A stretch of 64,000 nucleotides of DNA from Gymnogyps californianus. Its lineage: Eukaryota > Chordata > Aves > Accipitriformes > Cathartidae. The notes beneath the pieces were generated by a model. The model was not told the DNA's origin. It saw nothing but the letters and a program-made list of their open reading frames with translations, and did no database searches. Positions 35,849-49,880 of this stretch are shown here, piece after piece (position 1 is the first letter of the stretch; each line of letters starts with the position of its first letter). The position numbers were made by a program, and so were the translations under genes. The DNA lies in assembly GCF_018139145.2 (NCBI RefSeq), contig NC_059500.1, positions 17,794,101 to 17,858,100 on the forward strand, read 5' to 3'.

Positions 35849-36930
35849 CAAAGAAAAATGTTGCCTAAGGAGAGCTTAAATGAAAGAAATGAATCATGCA
35901 TTTAGTTCTGAAAATGGTCAGGGAAGAATGGTCTTTCCAGAGAAGCTGATCCACAGGCCAGTTCCTGGAAAAGGTTTTGTCTTCAACGCTGGCAAGCCTC
36001 TCAGGGTGCTCAGTGACACAGGTGATCTAAGAGGACGTCATCATCACGGGGGGGTTGTTGGCTGGGATGGAAAGATGATCTCACATTGAGCTAGAGCTGT
36101 TCCTATGAACAACTTTAAAAACTACACTCAAATATATCTCAAATGCAAATTAAATGGAAATCCAGTACACAGAACAGAGTCACTGGTTGAGGTGTTCATA
36201 GTGGCAACCTATGTGGCTAAGCAGACTACCACATTCAGGACACAGCTACAGATTTTGTGTGTGTGTGATGCTCTGATACAAGACGTGTCATGCAACAAGA
36301 AATAGAAGTCTCAAATGGTAAAGTTATCTTGCACTCATGTGCAGGCAATCTTCAGTTACACAGCAATCATAACACTGATTAATTCGAATGAATACAAAGG
36401 CTGCAAAATGAGCTAGAAACCTATAGTCAGAACAATGAAATAGTAAAGAAATTCAAATTGTTTATTTTCCCTGCCTGGTTCACCTCTGTCCAGCTGTTAT
36501 CCTCTTCATCTAGAGCTGAATGTAGCTGAGCTAGTAAAAAATGTAGCCAAGGCTCCACACCACGTTGCAGACTGCAATCTGCACTCAGGTTCATTGGAAG
36601 TATCCAACCATACTCTCAAAGAATCAATTAATAAAACAGCAAAGAGGAGTGAAGCCTTGTCCATGCCTACTTTCTGCAATCATTGTGGATTTTGATGTAC
36701 CAAAAAATTGTTATTGCTCTTCCACGGAGAAACCACGTTCTTTGCAGTTAACTGCACCCAAGAGGCTCAGCAAGGAAAATATTATGTAGGTCCTAGTGCC
36801 ATGTATAAGGAGCAGCACAGGTGCTGTCTTCTCAGCCACACATCAAGGTTTCACAGAGAATGATCCAGAGCACAAGCAGCTCTGGTGATGGTGACATTTT
36901 TTTTATCCATCTTAGCATTTGAGTACGTAT
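35849..36930. other. unannotated DNA downstream of solo LTR copy 2
   Basis: A plus frame at 35880-36089 (69 codons, contains PEKLIHRPVPGKGFVFNAGK) is somewhat more GC-rich than its surroundings and reads like protein, but no splice sites or homology support it. Nothing else seen. Confidence 0.3.
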
Positions 36931-37209
36931 TCAGACCCCTTTAATGAACAGGTCTGACTTGCAGAGGATTCTTGGCACGTTCCTTGCATTACCATGTCCA
37001 GAAGTACCTGTCCTGATGGCAGACATGAGCTTGGGACAGGCAAAGAGGGGCCGAGGAACCTGCCTGGGCTTCTTGGTGGTATGACGGGGTTGGTGAGGTG
37101 ACCAAAGGAAGCACTCCTGGTCGCTAGCATGGGGCAGCGGGGGGAATGCCGTCCCTTTAGCACAGAAGAGCACTGAGCCCTGGTGTGAGACTTCGGGTAG
37201 CCCAGTCAA
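36931..37209 (-). other. GC-rich patch with overlapping minus-strand frames
   Basis: Base composition rises sharply at about 36990-37200. Two minus-strand frames are open together (92 codons at 37209-36931, 83 codons at 37163-36912). The first has a basic stretch TTKKPRQVPRPLF. This could be a decayed retrocopy of a cellular mRNA, an exon, or a fragment of an unknown repeat. No identity was recognised and there is no poly-A tail or clear boundary. Confidence 0.2.
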
Positions 37210-37539
37210 TGCGGACTAAAAACCGACTAAAACCTAGTATTGCGCTCAAACATTGTATTGCTTTCTCTACACTGCTATCTATTATGTACATTAGGCACTG
37301 TTATTACACAGCACAATTATTTAAGCAAGTAATTCAGTATAATAGTGTGATAAATGGAGAGACATGTAGTAGAGTTCTGTGACATATAGAGAAACAAAAA
37401 TTACTGCTATCAAAATCTTAGAAAAGCACTGAACAGCCTCCACAAAATTATGAAATATAGTATAGTAATACTCATACATTGCTCCTGTTTCTAAATTAGT
37501 AGTGGATTTGAGGATTTTTTTTCCATCAATAGGGGCTTG

Positions 37540-38340
37540 CTATACTGATTTCAGTCTGGCCCACTTTGGGTGCTGCAGTTAATTAGAGACCTCACGGTGT
37601 GAGGACATATCTCTGGTGCTTCAGTCTCTGCTTCCCAGGGAGAGGCGGTTATCCTTGACACAGGGCAGCTGACAATCCTGTCTGTTATTAGCCAAGCCCC
37701 AGACATCTGTGGTTTCAAACTCATAATCCTTGGATGCATGTAATCAAAGCAATAGCACACGGAGTTGCAGTGCCAGCTACATTTCATTTCCACAATAGCT
37801 GTCAAGCCCCCTGCAAAAATGAAAGTATTACGAATGAGTAAATAATCACCTCAAAATGTGTTGGGAAACAAAATTTATCCAGCAAATATTTTAATGCAGA
37901 TTAGCTAATGGTCCCTTTGGTGTGGATCTTTGCTATAATGGATATTAATGCTTTTTGATGTCTCCTTTCCAACCCTGATGAGAAAAAGCCAGAGAATCAG
38001 CGGATTAGACTCTGAGAGAACCAGTGACTGGAGATAATCACTTTCAGAGCACACACAATAGGGGCTGCGGTTTCCTTCAGCAGTGGAAAGCGAGTGTGAT
38101 CCTCTTCTTCTTTGGTCTGCCTTTTGTTCACATCCCTCTTTCTCATTTTCCTTCCTCAATCTCAGAATAATATCCTGTCTTGTCTGCTGCCCTGAAGGTT
38201 TGCTTAATATAGTCATAAAAAGCTGCCAATGTATTTTAAAAGAGTCAGAATAATAAATGTTTAAAGCCGTGCTGGGGAGAAAGCTGTAAACAATCAGCAC
38301 TGATATTTATTTAAACCTTTGTATTTAGTTTAAAGGTGAA
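37540..38340. other. non-repetitive non-coding block, possible regulatory sequence
   Basis: About 800 bp without transposon traces or simple repeats, of even composition, containing several TAAT and CAAT-type motifs and ATTTATTTAAA. It reads like the conserved non-coding blocks found around developmental genes, but conservation cannot be seen from one sequence. Confidence 0.15.
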
Positions 38341-39521
38341 ATGAAATAAGATTCTAAAAACACCCTCTAACCAAGTACATATATTTAGGTCCTGATCCTG
38401 CATGGCGACCAGTGTTTTCTGATAGCAGCCCTGTATCCTTGGCATTGAAATACAGCTTATTTAACATTTTGTATGTCTAGGCTCTTTAATACCAACCCAC
38501 TAAGGGGTAAATCTGTCTAAGGAGTAAATCTGGTGCTGGATGGTTCACTGCAGTAACACGTAACAGGAATTCAGCCTGCGAGACTGCAGGGAGGATGCAT
38601 GGAAAGCACAGAGTATTATCTGCAGAGCTCACATCTCCAGTGCAGAGGGACAAAGGAATGCAGATAAAGCTAGATAGTTTGAATCTGCTGACCCTCAGCA
38701 AAAGAAAGAATCTTCTTTCTGTTGGAAAGGAACATCTGCAGAGAAAAAGAACACCATCATTTATAGTGAATTTCTACCTCACGAGAAGTCCTTGCCCAGA
38801 CATCTTTTTTCTCAGAGCAGCAGACCCTACAAACCTCCAAACATCTGGTTTACGTGCATCACTACTACAGTACCAGCCTCCAGGAGAAAAAACAAGGCAA
38901 AGGCACAGGCAAACTCAGACTGCTGTGAAAACAGAAATGGAGGCAAAATGAGAGGCATGTTTCACGTGGTTTTGGGTTTGTCCCCTTTTTTTTCTTTCAT
39001 TAGCTGTCCAGCTCAGCTGACATACACCTGTGGTAAATGATGCTAATTCTCCTAGCTAGATATCAGACATCTGTTGCATGATTAAAAGCATGACACATAC
39101 TGATTCAGCTGAACACAGCTTCCCCTGCCTACTTACCTCATCTTACTTGTTCCCTCCTTCCATCACTAGTTTCCTTAATTCCCCTTGTTCATATAGTTAG
39201 TTCTTCTAGATATATGTTCTTTGTTTGGTAAAACCAAACAGAACATCAAATGTACAAATCCTTTAAAACATACTATTAATGTTAAATATACCAACATGAG
39301 GAGAGATCTGGTTGCAGAGGGAGCTAAGACAAGGCTGAAGGAAGACAGATCCACAACACAAAATTGTTAAAGTGCGTTAGACTGTCTGTTCGTCTTGACC
39401 TATACCCCACCTTTGACTATGATCATTACCTTCCTTTTCAAACGGAGGTCTAGAAAGTCTATTGGGTATAATCACTGAGAAAGTTTCTTCTTAATCTCTT
39501 AAATCTGCTCAGAAAGACACG

Positions 39522-39764
39522 TCAGGTGCAGGAAGTTCCTGAGCGACTGATCTCTGGAGGCTGAACAAGTGGTGTTACTTGATATCTGCTCTGCTGTTCT
39601 ATTTTTTCAGAGGTACCCCCTGAGGGGCCTTGTTTGGGTTGGGATACCAGGTGAGGCAGATGAGGGTCTGGGGCAGACCAGGCACCGTAAGGCTCCTGCT
39701 TAACACTGGGTGCTGGCCAGCACGCAGCAGGTTTCTCACGCTTCTCAAAGGAGAGCAGGGGCAA
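39522..39764 (-). CDS. weak exon candidate or decayed coding sequence
   Basis: The minus-strand frame is open for 80 codons to a TGA, in a locally GC-richer patch. The peptide contains PAPSVKQEPYGAWSAPDPHL and reads like a low-complexity, proline-rich part of a regulatory protein. Upstream on the minus strand is a pyrimidine-rich tract ending in TTTGAG, a poor acceptor. There is no ATG. It could be a terminal exon or a pseudogene piece; no homology recognised. Confidence 0.15.
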   Translation of the reverse strand: MPLLSFEKREKPAACWPAPSVKQEPYGAWSAPDPHLPHLVSQPKQGPSGGTSEKIEQQSRYQVTPLVQPPEISRSGTSCT

Positions 39765-42700
39765 TTAGAAAAGAGATATTTACACAATTCCTGAAATGTA
39801 AGGAAAATATATTAGTCATCTATAAAGTATGCTAAGTGATTTAATTTCTTACTATGAGTCACAGAAGTTGTGCCCCATAGAAATGTGAACAAACTTTTTA
39901 TTTTATACTTCATGTGGACACATAGTACCAAAATTTACTTTGAAGGTCAGGTGAGGTTGTATTTGGACAATTACAGAGAAGTGAAATTATAACCATTGGG
40001 TTTTGTGTCAAAACTATGCAATTCTATGAATTGACCATTATTGCAATGCTTACTTATATAATACCGCCTGTTCACTCATAGCCAGGTACTAAATCATGCA
40101 AAAAATGAATGAATTTCTGAGGTTTCTAATCTGTGTTTTGAGCTTGTAACAACAGGCAATATCAGGAGAGTTACACATTAATCCAGATCTCATGGGAAAT
40201 ATTGTTCATCCCTGTGTAATACTGTTTATGTTTATATGATGTTTATATGTTTATATGTTACAAGAATTCCTATGGACAGCCTTTTAAATATCATAACAGA
40301 AAACACGGTATAGCCAAAACTCAATAAAAAGCAAGCTGATGCCATTTTCCAAGACCAATCCAATTTATTGCACTAAGTTCAACAGTATGAGCATTGCAGA
40401 GTCACCTCTTAATCAAAACATGAACAAAGCACATACAGTGCAATTATCTAAGTGGTGTGCTGGGCTATAGTACAAGTACTTAAAACCCATAATCATCATT
40501 CTTCAGTTTTTATTAAAAGTTACTGAGAATGATACTCATTTCTTTGTGGTTTCCAACAAAGAGACAGCAACAGATAATTTAATAGCTTGTTGAAAAAATT
40601 TACTGTAACAGAAACTGCCCCAGATGGGTAATACTTTGACAGCTTTAGCTAAGTTAATACAGATCTAAGTTAGCATGTATCTGACACCACCTCCTGTTTC
40701 ATGGTCAGCCATCTAGGATCTAGAGAAGAAAAAAACTTATTTAAAATACTTACAAGGAGACAACAATGGTTGAAATAATGAAAGAAAGCACCAGGTGTGA
40801 AAGTCCAATTTAAGACAGTTATCATAAAAGTGCAGAACAACTGCCATTGTCTTTCAAAAACCTGAAATAAAAATAGGAAGTACAGCCATTGGGTTGAAGT
40901 AGCTACCAGATGCTATCCAGTAGCTTCCCACCCAAGAGCTAATTGAAGACCCACTTCAGTACCAGGCTCCACGCAAATGAAAAACTGTACTCTCACAGCC
41001 CTGCTGACTCCTCTGGGGATACATGGAAGTGCGAACACCCACCTGTGCAGACACAGCCGCAAGATCAGAGGTTACCTGGGACACTTTGGTGAGAGGACAG
41101 TGTGCGCTACCTTGACAGTGTCTAATGAGGAAGGCAAAGCCAGTCGACATCACCAAATGCATCTTAGTTTGTTCCATGAAGTGTCATGGTACTAAAAGTC
41201 CATTCAAACTGAGTATTTATACTTTATTTTCTTACTTTGGAGACTCTGCTCCATACATAAAATGTCATCTATCAGAAGAGTAACTAAGTGTTGTTGGCTT
41301 AGAAAAGCAAAGGAGTGGTATTTCACAGAGATAAACACTTGCTAACACTGTTTAGAGTGCATTTGTTTGTTTCTAAATGACAGAAAAAGATGCATTGTTT
41401 TTCTTCAGAATCACAGATCATTAAACGTAATTGCCCAGAAAGTAAATCACATTATAAATATTTTCCTTGAAATTATTTAATACTGTCTTTACAGTCAGGT
41501 GTGATGATCTGTTCTAACTACTGAGACGATAATAATATTCTGTATAAACAGAAATGGCAAATATGTGTCTGTATACCTTTTTTTTTCTTCCAATTGTATA
41601 GATGTTTCAGAACAATGAGTCAATACTAGAGAAGTTGCAAGTCAAAATTGTTATAATTAGTTTTGGTACCAAAAATCTTCAAATTTATTTTAAGGAAGAG
41701 ATATCTTCAATAAAATGTTAAAATGTGCATGTGATTTTATTATTACATTAGTATGTGTAACATACATAGTCAGCTAAAAACCAGTTGATGCTTTCCTTGA
41801 CCTAATAAGAGATTTCACCTGAACTATGGTGCAGCAAAAGTGAACTTGTAGGGTATTGACTTTTGGGGGTCATTTGCTCAAGATCTCTTCCGAAGAGCAG
41901 TTCAACTCTATTAATCATAAAGTATTTCTTAGGTAGAAAACACTAGTTTTTAATAGCTGGTTATATCACTTTCTGAGATGTGGAAGGGCCAGGTAAAACT
42001 CTTTGCTATGTCTACTTGGAGGAGGGATTCAGGATGGATTTTGCCCATCTTTCATGAGTGCTCTAATGGATTAATCTCACTGAAAACCTTGACTTTCATT
42101 TTCTTTAAATATAAAAAGATTTCAGGTATATCTCCTCCTAGATCTTATGAAATTTTGCCCACTGCTGATCAGCCAGCATTTTTTTTTCCTGCATTTTCAT
42201 GTGCTCATGAAGAGTTTGACTTTTAAGTTGTTGTCTTCCAACAAAACAAATAAAATAACAAATTCTACTAGGACTGAACCACTAAAATTCCCTTTTGCCC
42301 TAGAATTGCACAGTCTGGATAAGGTTCAGTCTGGTGCTGCAGAACCATATTACATGTGTAATACACTAAAATGACATTTTAAAGGCATAGAGCTGACAGG
42401 TTGATTTATAGACATTCCGTGTGGAGTGACAAAGTAAGGGATGTTAATACACAATAGCAGTTTTATATTGTTCTGGCAATGTACTTTAATACTAATCTCA
42501 GCATGATAATTCCTGTTCCTTTTTTAAATAAAAATCATATACTCTTTGTTACATCATAACAAACCCAATGAATTCTAATTCTGAGATCATGACAGATTTT
42601 TTTCCAGAGGTGACTTGAATGTGTTTTGACCCTAAGTCTCAAAATATTCAGTGTACATTTAAGATCTCCATTGTGTAACAAATTGAACCATCCTTCTCTG

Positions 42701-45700
42701 CACTCAATATGCATTTTTTGGTAGTTTCAGGCTTTGAGGCAGGAACGTGGAACTTTTTTTTGCTGGGAGGCTGAACACATCTTTCAGACACATTTGACAT
42801 GCTACACATTAATACCCACCTCGCCGTTAACCAGTAGTAATGCTGGTGGCCCTTGTGGCTAAGGGCTGTGTTAAACAAAGTCAGGGATGTGATCCAACTC
42901 CCCAGACTGTATATTTCTCACTACACCTGTAAAACAAACAAATCATTTCTGCAAAGCGTTTATTTTCCAAGCTAAGTTGTCCAGTTATACCAAACTCATA
43001 AAATCATCCCAACACCCAAAAGAGTTGCAAACTGCAGAGCCATAAAACTTTACCGAAAATGTTTTTACCTTGGTTTGGGGCTTAGTGAAGAAAAAACTGG
43101 CCCAGCAGTTTCATGCATTTGAAATTACATTCTGGAGGGGGTGGGTGTGCGTGAATTTGCTAACCCTTCTGGTAAGCTGCAACCCACTCTTCCTACATTC
43201 TTCAGTATGTGTTGGGTGTTTCAGCCTCACCTACCTACTGGCCAAAGCAACATAAACAGACAGAGGTAATAACTAGTTTTCTCAGATTTTTAGGCTTGCT
43301 AACAGTGTATCAGCTGGAATTTATTTCTGAATTTGGCTGTATATCCCACTCCATATCTAAGCCATTATGACAGCTCTAGAGGTGAAATAACATGTAAGAA
43401 CTTTTTTAAAAATAGATTTCTCTGTACTTTTTTTTTTTTTTGGTAGCTCCTCTCAATTTTTTTTCATATTTTGAGGATATTTAAAGTTCGTCTCAGTGGA
43501 TAGATTGATATACTACAGGACACTGCAATTTATTACAGTAACTGGATTTCCTGTAGTCATCGGCCTATGGAATACAATTAGAGCAGACTGCCTTGCAAAG
43601 GCAAAGGCAGATGCTTTCAAGTTCAGGTCATCATCAAAATCTTCTCATTCTTTGGAGCTGATCAAGAAAGTTACAGCTGTTAAAAGGAGAATTTTCCATC
43701 ATGGTTTCAGCTAGATTCATCTTCTCAGGAGTCTTTCATGTTCCACAAGTCTTTTTAAGAGGGCTAAATTTTAAAAATAAATAGATACCTGGTCTACTAT
43801 CAGATCTCTGAAAGGTAAAGGGAAATTAGTATATAGCATTAATTTAGTAAATGTGTTTACTTTGGGGGAAAAGAAAATCTCTACTTTCAGAGCTCATTAA
43901 AAAATTACTAATCTTTTTTTTTTCTAAAAGACAAAGGTTTCAGCAAAATATGTCTGCTTCTTTGAATATTTCAACAGGAAGGTCTCAGAAAGAAACCCTT
44001 GAATAGTAATTAGGGCTTTCAAATTTAGCAGAGGAGAGATTTGAAAATGGAGATTCATAGTTTTTGGGATAACCCTTGATATTCTGAATTAAAGCTGTCT
44101 GAAATGAGCTCCTCTTTAAAGTAAAATGAGGAAAAATTCTTTTAAGGAGGAACACAGGTCTTCAAAACTAATTTTTCATAAAATCAACCTTTTTCTTTTC
44201 ATCCCACATGTTCTGCATATAGATTACACATGAACAGATATTGGAGACTAAATTTCAACATTGTTGGGTCAGACCCAGTCTAAAATAAACAAAATTAGCT
44301 AAATTTGTTAAACTCAAGATCTTAAATTAAGACACTTCTATTTCAGTCAGGATGACCTAAATCCATCAGACAGTCCAAAGTCACTGACACCACAATGACA
44401 TACACGTTAATATCATTAGAGAACAACACTTTTTTTATCCACCACACAAAACTCGATTTATTTTCATCATTCCTGACTACAATGAGTGGAAGTAAATGTG
44501 GGAGAGACCTGGAATCAAGCCACTCTCCATCAACTCCCACACCAATTTGTACAGGGCTGCTCCTGAAATATACAATTTATGGTTTTGATCAGTGTACTTT
44601 CAAATAAGAAGAGAACTCTCAAGTCACAACACCAACATTTTCCGGTTTTTTGGAAACCAAATTACAAAGGAAATGGAACATGGATGTTGTCTGGTCATCC
44701 ATTGCTGCTAGAGAGAAGTAGGAAATAAAACATATGAGTGTTATTATAGCCAAGACATCAAGTTTTCTGCTTATATCGTGACTTTTTTTTCTCCTATCAG
44801 AAGAGATTTGAATAGCTTTGCAATGAAAATATCATCATAGAAGTTTCAGAAAAATGCTAAAAACATTGTTCATGAATAGTTCAAATTTGATTACCATTTA
44901 TTTGTATTACAGTGTAAGACAAAGCATTGAGAAATATATTTTCATGTTTAAGTAATGTTTTATTTTGCCTGAGGGAAAATAGCTGGTAATTCCAGGAAAC
45001 TTTATGCCTCTAAGCCAGAGCTCTTTGCTGGGTTGCATCTTACAGATCAGTTGAGATCACTAAGGCCACAGAAGAGAATTCTAGGAGAGTAACTGGGCAT
45101 ATCCAGGAGCCAAAAGTGCAGCTGAGAAGGCTGTTGAGTTGTCCAGAAAAAGAGATCCCAGGAAACTTGCCACAGTAATCCCATATAAAATAACCCTGTC
45201 AAGACCCAGGGCCAGCAATGACAAGAAGTCATTAAATTGCATTCTACCAAGAGATGCTCACAAAGTAGTACTGCAGGGCGAAGCAGGACAAGCAAAGATC
45301 AGAAGATAGGATTGCCAATAGATTGTGTATACACTTGAGTGAAATATGTCAGTGAATCTATTTAATGGCATATGAAATAGTCATTTATAATAGCAGGGTT
45401 TTAGCTAATGAACAGCCACAGATCAGAATTATCCTTTCAGTTCAGATGGACCCAAGTGATAATTTATAAAACTGGCCTGAAACCAAACTGAACTTCATGT
45501 GTGCATCTATCAGTGGACTGCAGAAATATCACTGCTTAGTAATATCAGGAAAAAATACTACTTTCAAGAATACAGTTCAAAAATTCTGGCTGAATGCTGG
45601 GGAAATTAGCAGAGGAAAGGAAGATCTGATTCTTCATCCCTCTCCAAGTTCTCTCATGGAACAGGACTCTCCTTCTTTTTACATACCTCCAAAATCCTAC

Positions 45701-48700
45701 TCCAAAACTTCTTCATTTGTTTTGTGTACCAACACCGGATTCTCCACCCCACAGACTGAAAGTCAAAACCTGCCTAACTGAGAATATTCAAAATGTCATA
45801 AATAGATTTACACAGCTGTAACAGTATCTTTCAAATCCTCTTCCAAAGTGAACTAACTATCTTTTGTAACGTAAATTAATGCTTACCTACCTCCCTAGGA
45901 TGTTATGAGACTTAAATAATTAAATATTGGTAATGTACTTTGAGATCCTCAGATAAAATATGCTATTTGAGTGCCAGGTATTATTCACTGTTATGATTCA
46001 TCACATTTCTTTGCTACAACATGTGACAGACTCTCTAAAATTAACATCTGAATGTTCTTCAGGAGTTATTAGAGCTTGTACCCAGTGACTCAGATGTTCC
46101 ACCCTTGTGTCTTGCAAGGTCTTTGCTTTCTTGTCAACTAAACAGCAGATAAAAATGCAATCCTTTAGTAAATGGTCCTCTCTCATCTTATTTTTAATAC
46201 TTTGAAAACAAATATTCCTTCATACACAAGCTCTAAGAGCTTTAAATCCTTGAACATAAACAACAGTACACAAAGAACATTTTTATGAGTGCACAAGGAT
46301 GTGGGGGTTCATAACTATCTTTGTGAAAGTGACCCAAAAAAGTGCCAGAAAAATGTTAAAATCACAGTGCCACAACTGGTTCAGCTGGAAAACAGTAAAT
46401 ATATGGACAGTCATGTTCATTCTATGTGTTCTCTATTATGCCTACATCTACATTGACGTGTGTATATCCTTGCTGTAATTATCTGACATAAGAGAGCTGC
46501 CTAGAACTGCACTACCACCAAAGGCACAAGGTGTGCTGGAAAGGGACCTTCAGTTGCTGTTGTATAAATTATACTTACTGTCCGAAGTTCAGCCATTTTC
46601 CCATTTTCATCCTGGATATCTATTATTGGTTTTTTAGAAAATTTCAGGTAAAGCAGTTCCTTCTTTCTGAAGCTTGGGAAGTACCGTGCAACTTACTGTC
46701 ATTTCTTCTTGATTCGTTCCTTGTTAGAGGGGAGAGAAAAAAACAAAACAAATTGAAAATCCCCAACGAGTTCTCCACTGTAGGAGGATGTATTCAAACT
46801 ATTGCGATTCAGGAAAATATCCAGGTTTCATAAGAATCATCACAGAGGGTTTTAGATTATTTTTCTTGTCTCGTAGCTATGGGTCTGAATTATGGCAAGA
46901 TTGACATTTTTTGCGACATGCAAGTGTATGCTATACATTTGTGCAGATGAGAACCTTATTTCAGCAAGTCATTGTTTTGATTAGAGATATCTAATTAAAA
47001 ATATGTTTTACAGAATAAATACATTATCATTTATAAGCCTGATGGATAAAATATTACAAAGAGCAATATATTTTGGTTTAAATGCTCACAGAGCAGATAG
47101 ACTTCTGCTGAAAGTTGGTAGGTTGTAAAAGTGCCTGTAGAAGTAATAGGAAAGAGACTTGTACCTTTATGACAATATTGTAAAAGTCTTGAAATAGTAA
47201 AACATAAACATCATCAGAATTTGACATATATTGCAGCACATTTACAGAGTCATTTTATCAGGAAAATGAAAAGGGAAGTAGAAAAGTGACTGAATATGTC
47301 TCCAAATTCCCTTCAGTTGTGAAACAGCATCCTTTAATACCATGCGTATGTAGATTTCCAGTCCTTGCAAGAAACAGAAAACAAACAATTTATTCACAGC
47401 AGGTCTGTTTTGCCTTTTACTAGACATAGAAGCAGAAACTCTATAGTGAGCAATCAACCTCTTACCAATAGTTCTGCCAGAGGTCATTGACAAGAATTGC
47501 TGCAAAAGCCATTTAATGTGCACAAAAGTCATAAAACTCCCATCATGTTTGATGCTGACTGCGTTTTATTTGAATAACCTTAGATGACATATTGAATTCT
47601 AGAGCCTGTAGATTTGATTGGAAATAATGAGTCCAGCAGTTCCTGAATTAGGAAAAACCAGACAGTTTACTAGAAATTTGATTTTCTTATTATTGCTTGC
47701 AGCAGTAACCATATGAAGGATAAGAAATGCAAAAGAAAACCTTGAGTCTGAATAAAAGTAGGAACACGCATATAATACCACTATTCTTGAAATAATCACA
47801 TGCCCAGATTGAGTTATTTCCTATGCTAATGGCTAGTTAGATATTAAATGGCTAGTTAGATAGCCATTTCTACATACAACAATAGGACTTGCAGGAGTCA
47901 TGGGAAATACACAGTTTTGCAACTATGAATAGATATTTAGCTCTGCACTGATGGGTACTTTTTCCCCATGAATCTCAATTCTACCTTTTAAAAAGCTGTG
48001 ATCCAAAGTGTTAACTTAAAAATATGAACTATCCCCACGTAATATTTAGAAATTGCTTCTGCTTTGTGTCATTTTCAATAGAAACATTGTGTTTTAGATG
48101 ATCTTGGACTCTAACATTTTTAATTCTTTTAAAGGGACTTTAAAAGCTGCTACAAGTGATACAAAGTCTGTTCTACCATTTTTTATTGAACCTTTCCTGA
48201 ACATCTGCATACTTGTAACAATACTTAGGCAATCTAATCTATGTTTTTGGCGGACAATTTGAAATTTTTTTGGAATATATTTTTGCACATTTCACTTTAC
48301 TGATTTTATGAGCAGATATTTACAGTAAAGTGCTTCCTGTTCCAGCAAGGCACATGGTGTGCCATGGGGAGTTGTTGACACTGAAGGACACCACCTGAAA
48401 AACATAAGACAGATACACTGGTATTTCTTCAATTATCCAGAGTGTACCTGCAAATAAGATTACCACACTAGTATGTGTATGCATTAAATGTCCAAGAAGC
48501 CATCAGTTCATTGCTTCCATACCTAAATACATAAATCATTGCTTGCCAAACCTAAGCATTTGTACTTTTTTGCACAAATCTGAGGACTCCATGTTTTTAG
48601 TAAACCTATCCTTTTTAGAATAGTAAATAAATACAAAGAGAGCTATGATAATATATTTAAGGAAAAGTTAAAAGCAGGATAGAAATTTAATAAAAACAAG

Positions 48701-49589
48701 TAGCATTCTATAAATATAATATGAATCTATAATAAAATCAGTAACTTCACAGTAATTGGCTAAAAGGCTAACACTTAATAGGACAGTGTTAAGAAATTAG
48801 GCCAGAATTCTGTAAAATTGTCTGGTTTATCCATTATTATGAATGATAAACCTTCCAACACTGCCACTTCAGGGATTTCAGTATTCCGGTACTCAATGCA
48901 TAGAATAAAAAGTGGTTTCCACTTGATGAGAATTAATTTCTTTGCTGTGGGAAAAGTATGCAATATTCATCTTTTTAATGGTTTAAAGTCCTTGGAAAAA
49001 ACACCGAGAGGTCCAGAAGTAAATAAACAACATCAGGAAAGGGGAAGTTTTGAATCATATTTTTCCTAGTGTTCATATCATCTCAATGGATTTTGATTTC
49101 ATGCTGTTTCCAGATCGTTTAGAGTGAAACCATGGAAAACAGTTGCAAATCACAGGTAATTTATTGAACCATATATACTCTCTTAGATTGCCAATGAATT
49201 TGGCACTTGAGAGGTTATCTGCATAACATGATACATGGCCAGTAGCAGCACTATTCACATTAGAAACCTCCTTTCCATCCTCCTCACCACAAAATGCCTG
49301 AAAACCTGTTTACCAGAAATTGCACTCGATTAAAAGATATTTTAGTGTCCAAGACTGCCCAGCCTCTAACCTTTCTTATGAAAGAACTGATAAAGAGAAC
49401 AAACTAACTACCCCACTTTAATAGATGTTTTGGGGTTTTGTGTCCAATAGGAACTACACTTCATTTCATATAAAGATTGGGAAGAATAGCTGCAGCCATG
49501 GAGTTCAAACTTGCTCTTACCTCTCAAGAAAGTGTTCTCTGACTCATTGTGGGGAATATTCTGAAAATGTCAGCTCACTGGTCAAGAGG
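39765..49589. other. unannotated AT-rich DNA, about 10 kb
   Basis: No recognisable transposon or gene. Poly-T runs at about 43426-43441 and elsewhere. The frame at 43496-43714 is open for 72 codons but begins and ends without splice signals. A somewhat GC-richer patch at 45000-45300 could not be assigned. Confidence 0.4.
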
Positions 49590-49880
49590 TAGATGGAATA
49601 TTAGGAATTATTTTAAAAGGAAGAGAAAACAATAAAGAAAATAAAATTATGTGCCCACATCTTGAATTCTGTGAACAATACCAGTCAATCCAACTCAGAA
49701 AACAAATAATAGAAATAGAAAAGCTATGTATGAGGTGACAAAGATGATTAGAAATAAGGAGCACCTTACAGCAAAGGAAAGACTAAGTAAACAAGGACTT
49801 TTCAGCTCAGAAAACAGAGAAGTGGTCTGACAGAAGTATATAAATTCATGACCAGTACAGAGGAATTGAATATGGAACTT
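49590..49880 (+). mobile_element. ancient CR1/L3-like LINE 3' fragment
   Basis: Landmarks of the CR1-family ORF2 C-terminus can be followed despite decay: GTGCCCACATCTTGAATTCTGTG (cf. RPHLEYC), then ACAAAGATGATTAGAAAT (cf. ATKMI), AAGGAAAGACTAAGTAAACA (cf. EERL) and CTTTTCAGCTC (cf. LFSLE), followed by an AAATTCATGA block. It is far more diverged than the CR1 copies at 5250 and 24600, and resembles the old amniote CR1/L3 lineage. Stops are frequent. Confidence 0.72.

Noticed and set aside
43496..43714. A 72-codon frame with mixed composition
   Set aside because: No acceptor, donor or recognisable motif; length is expected by chance.
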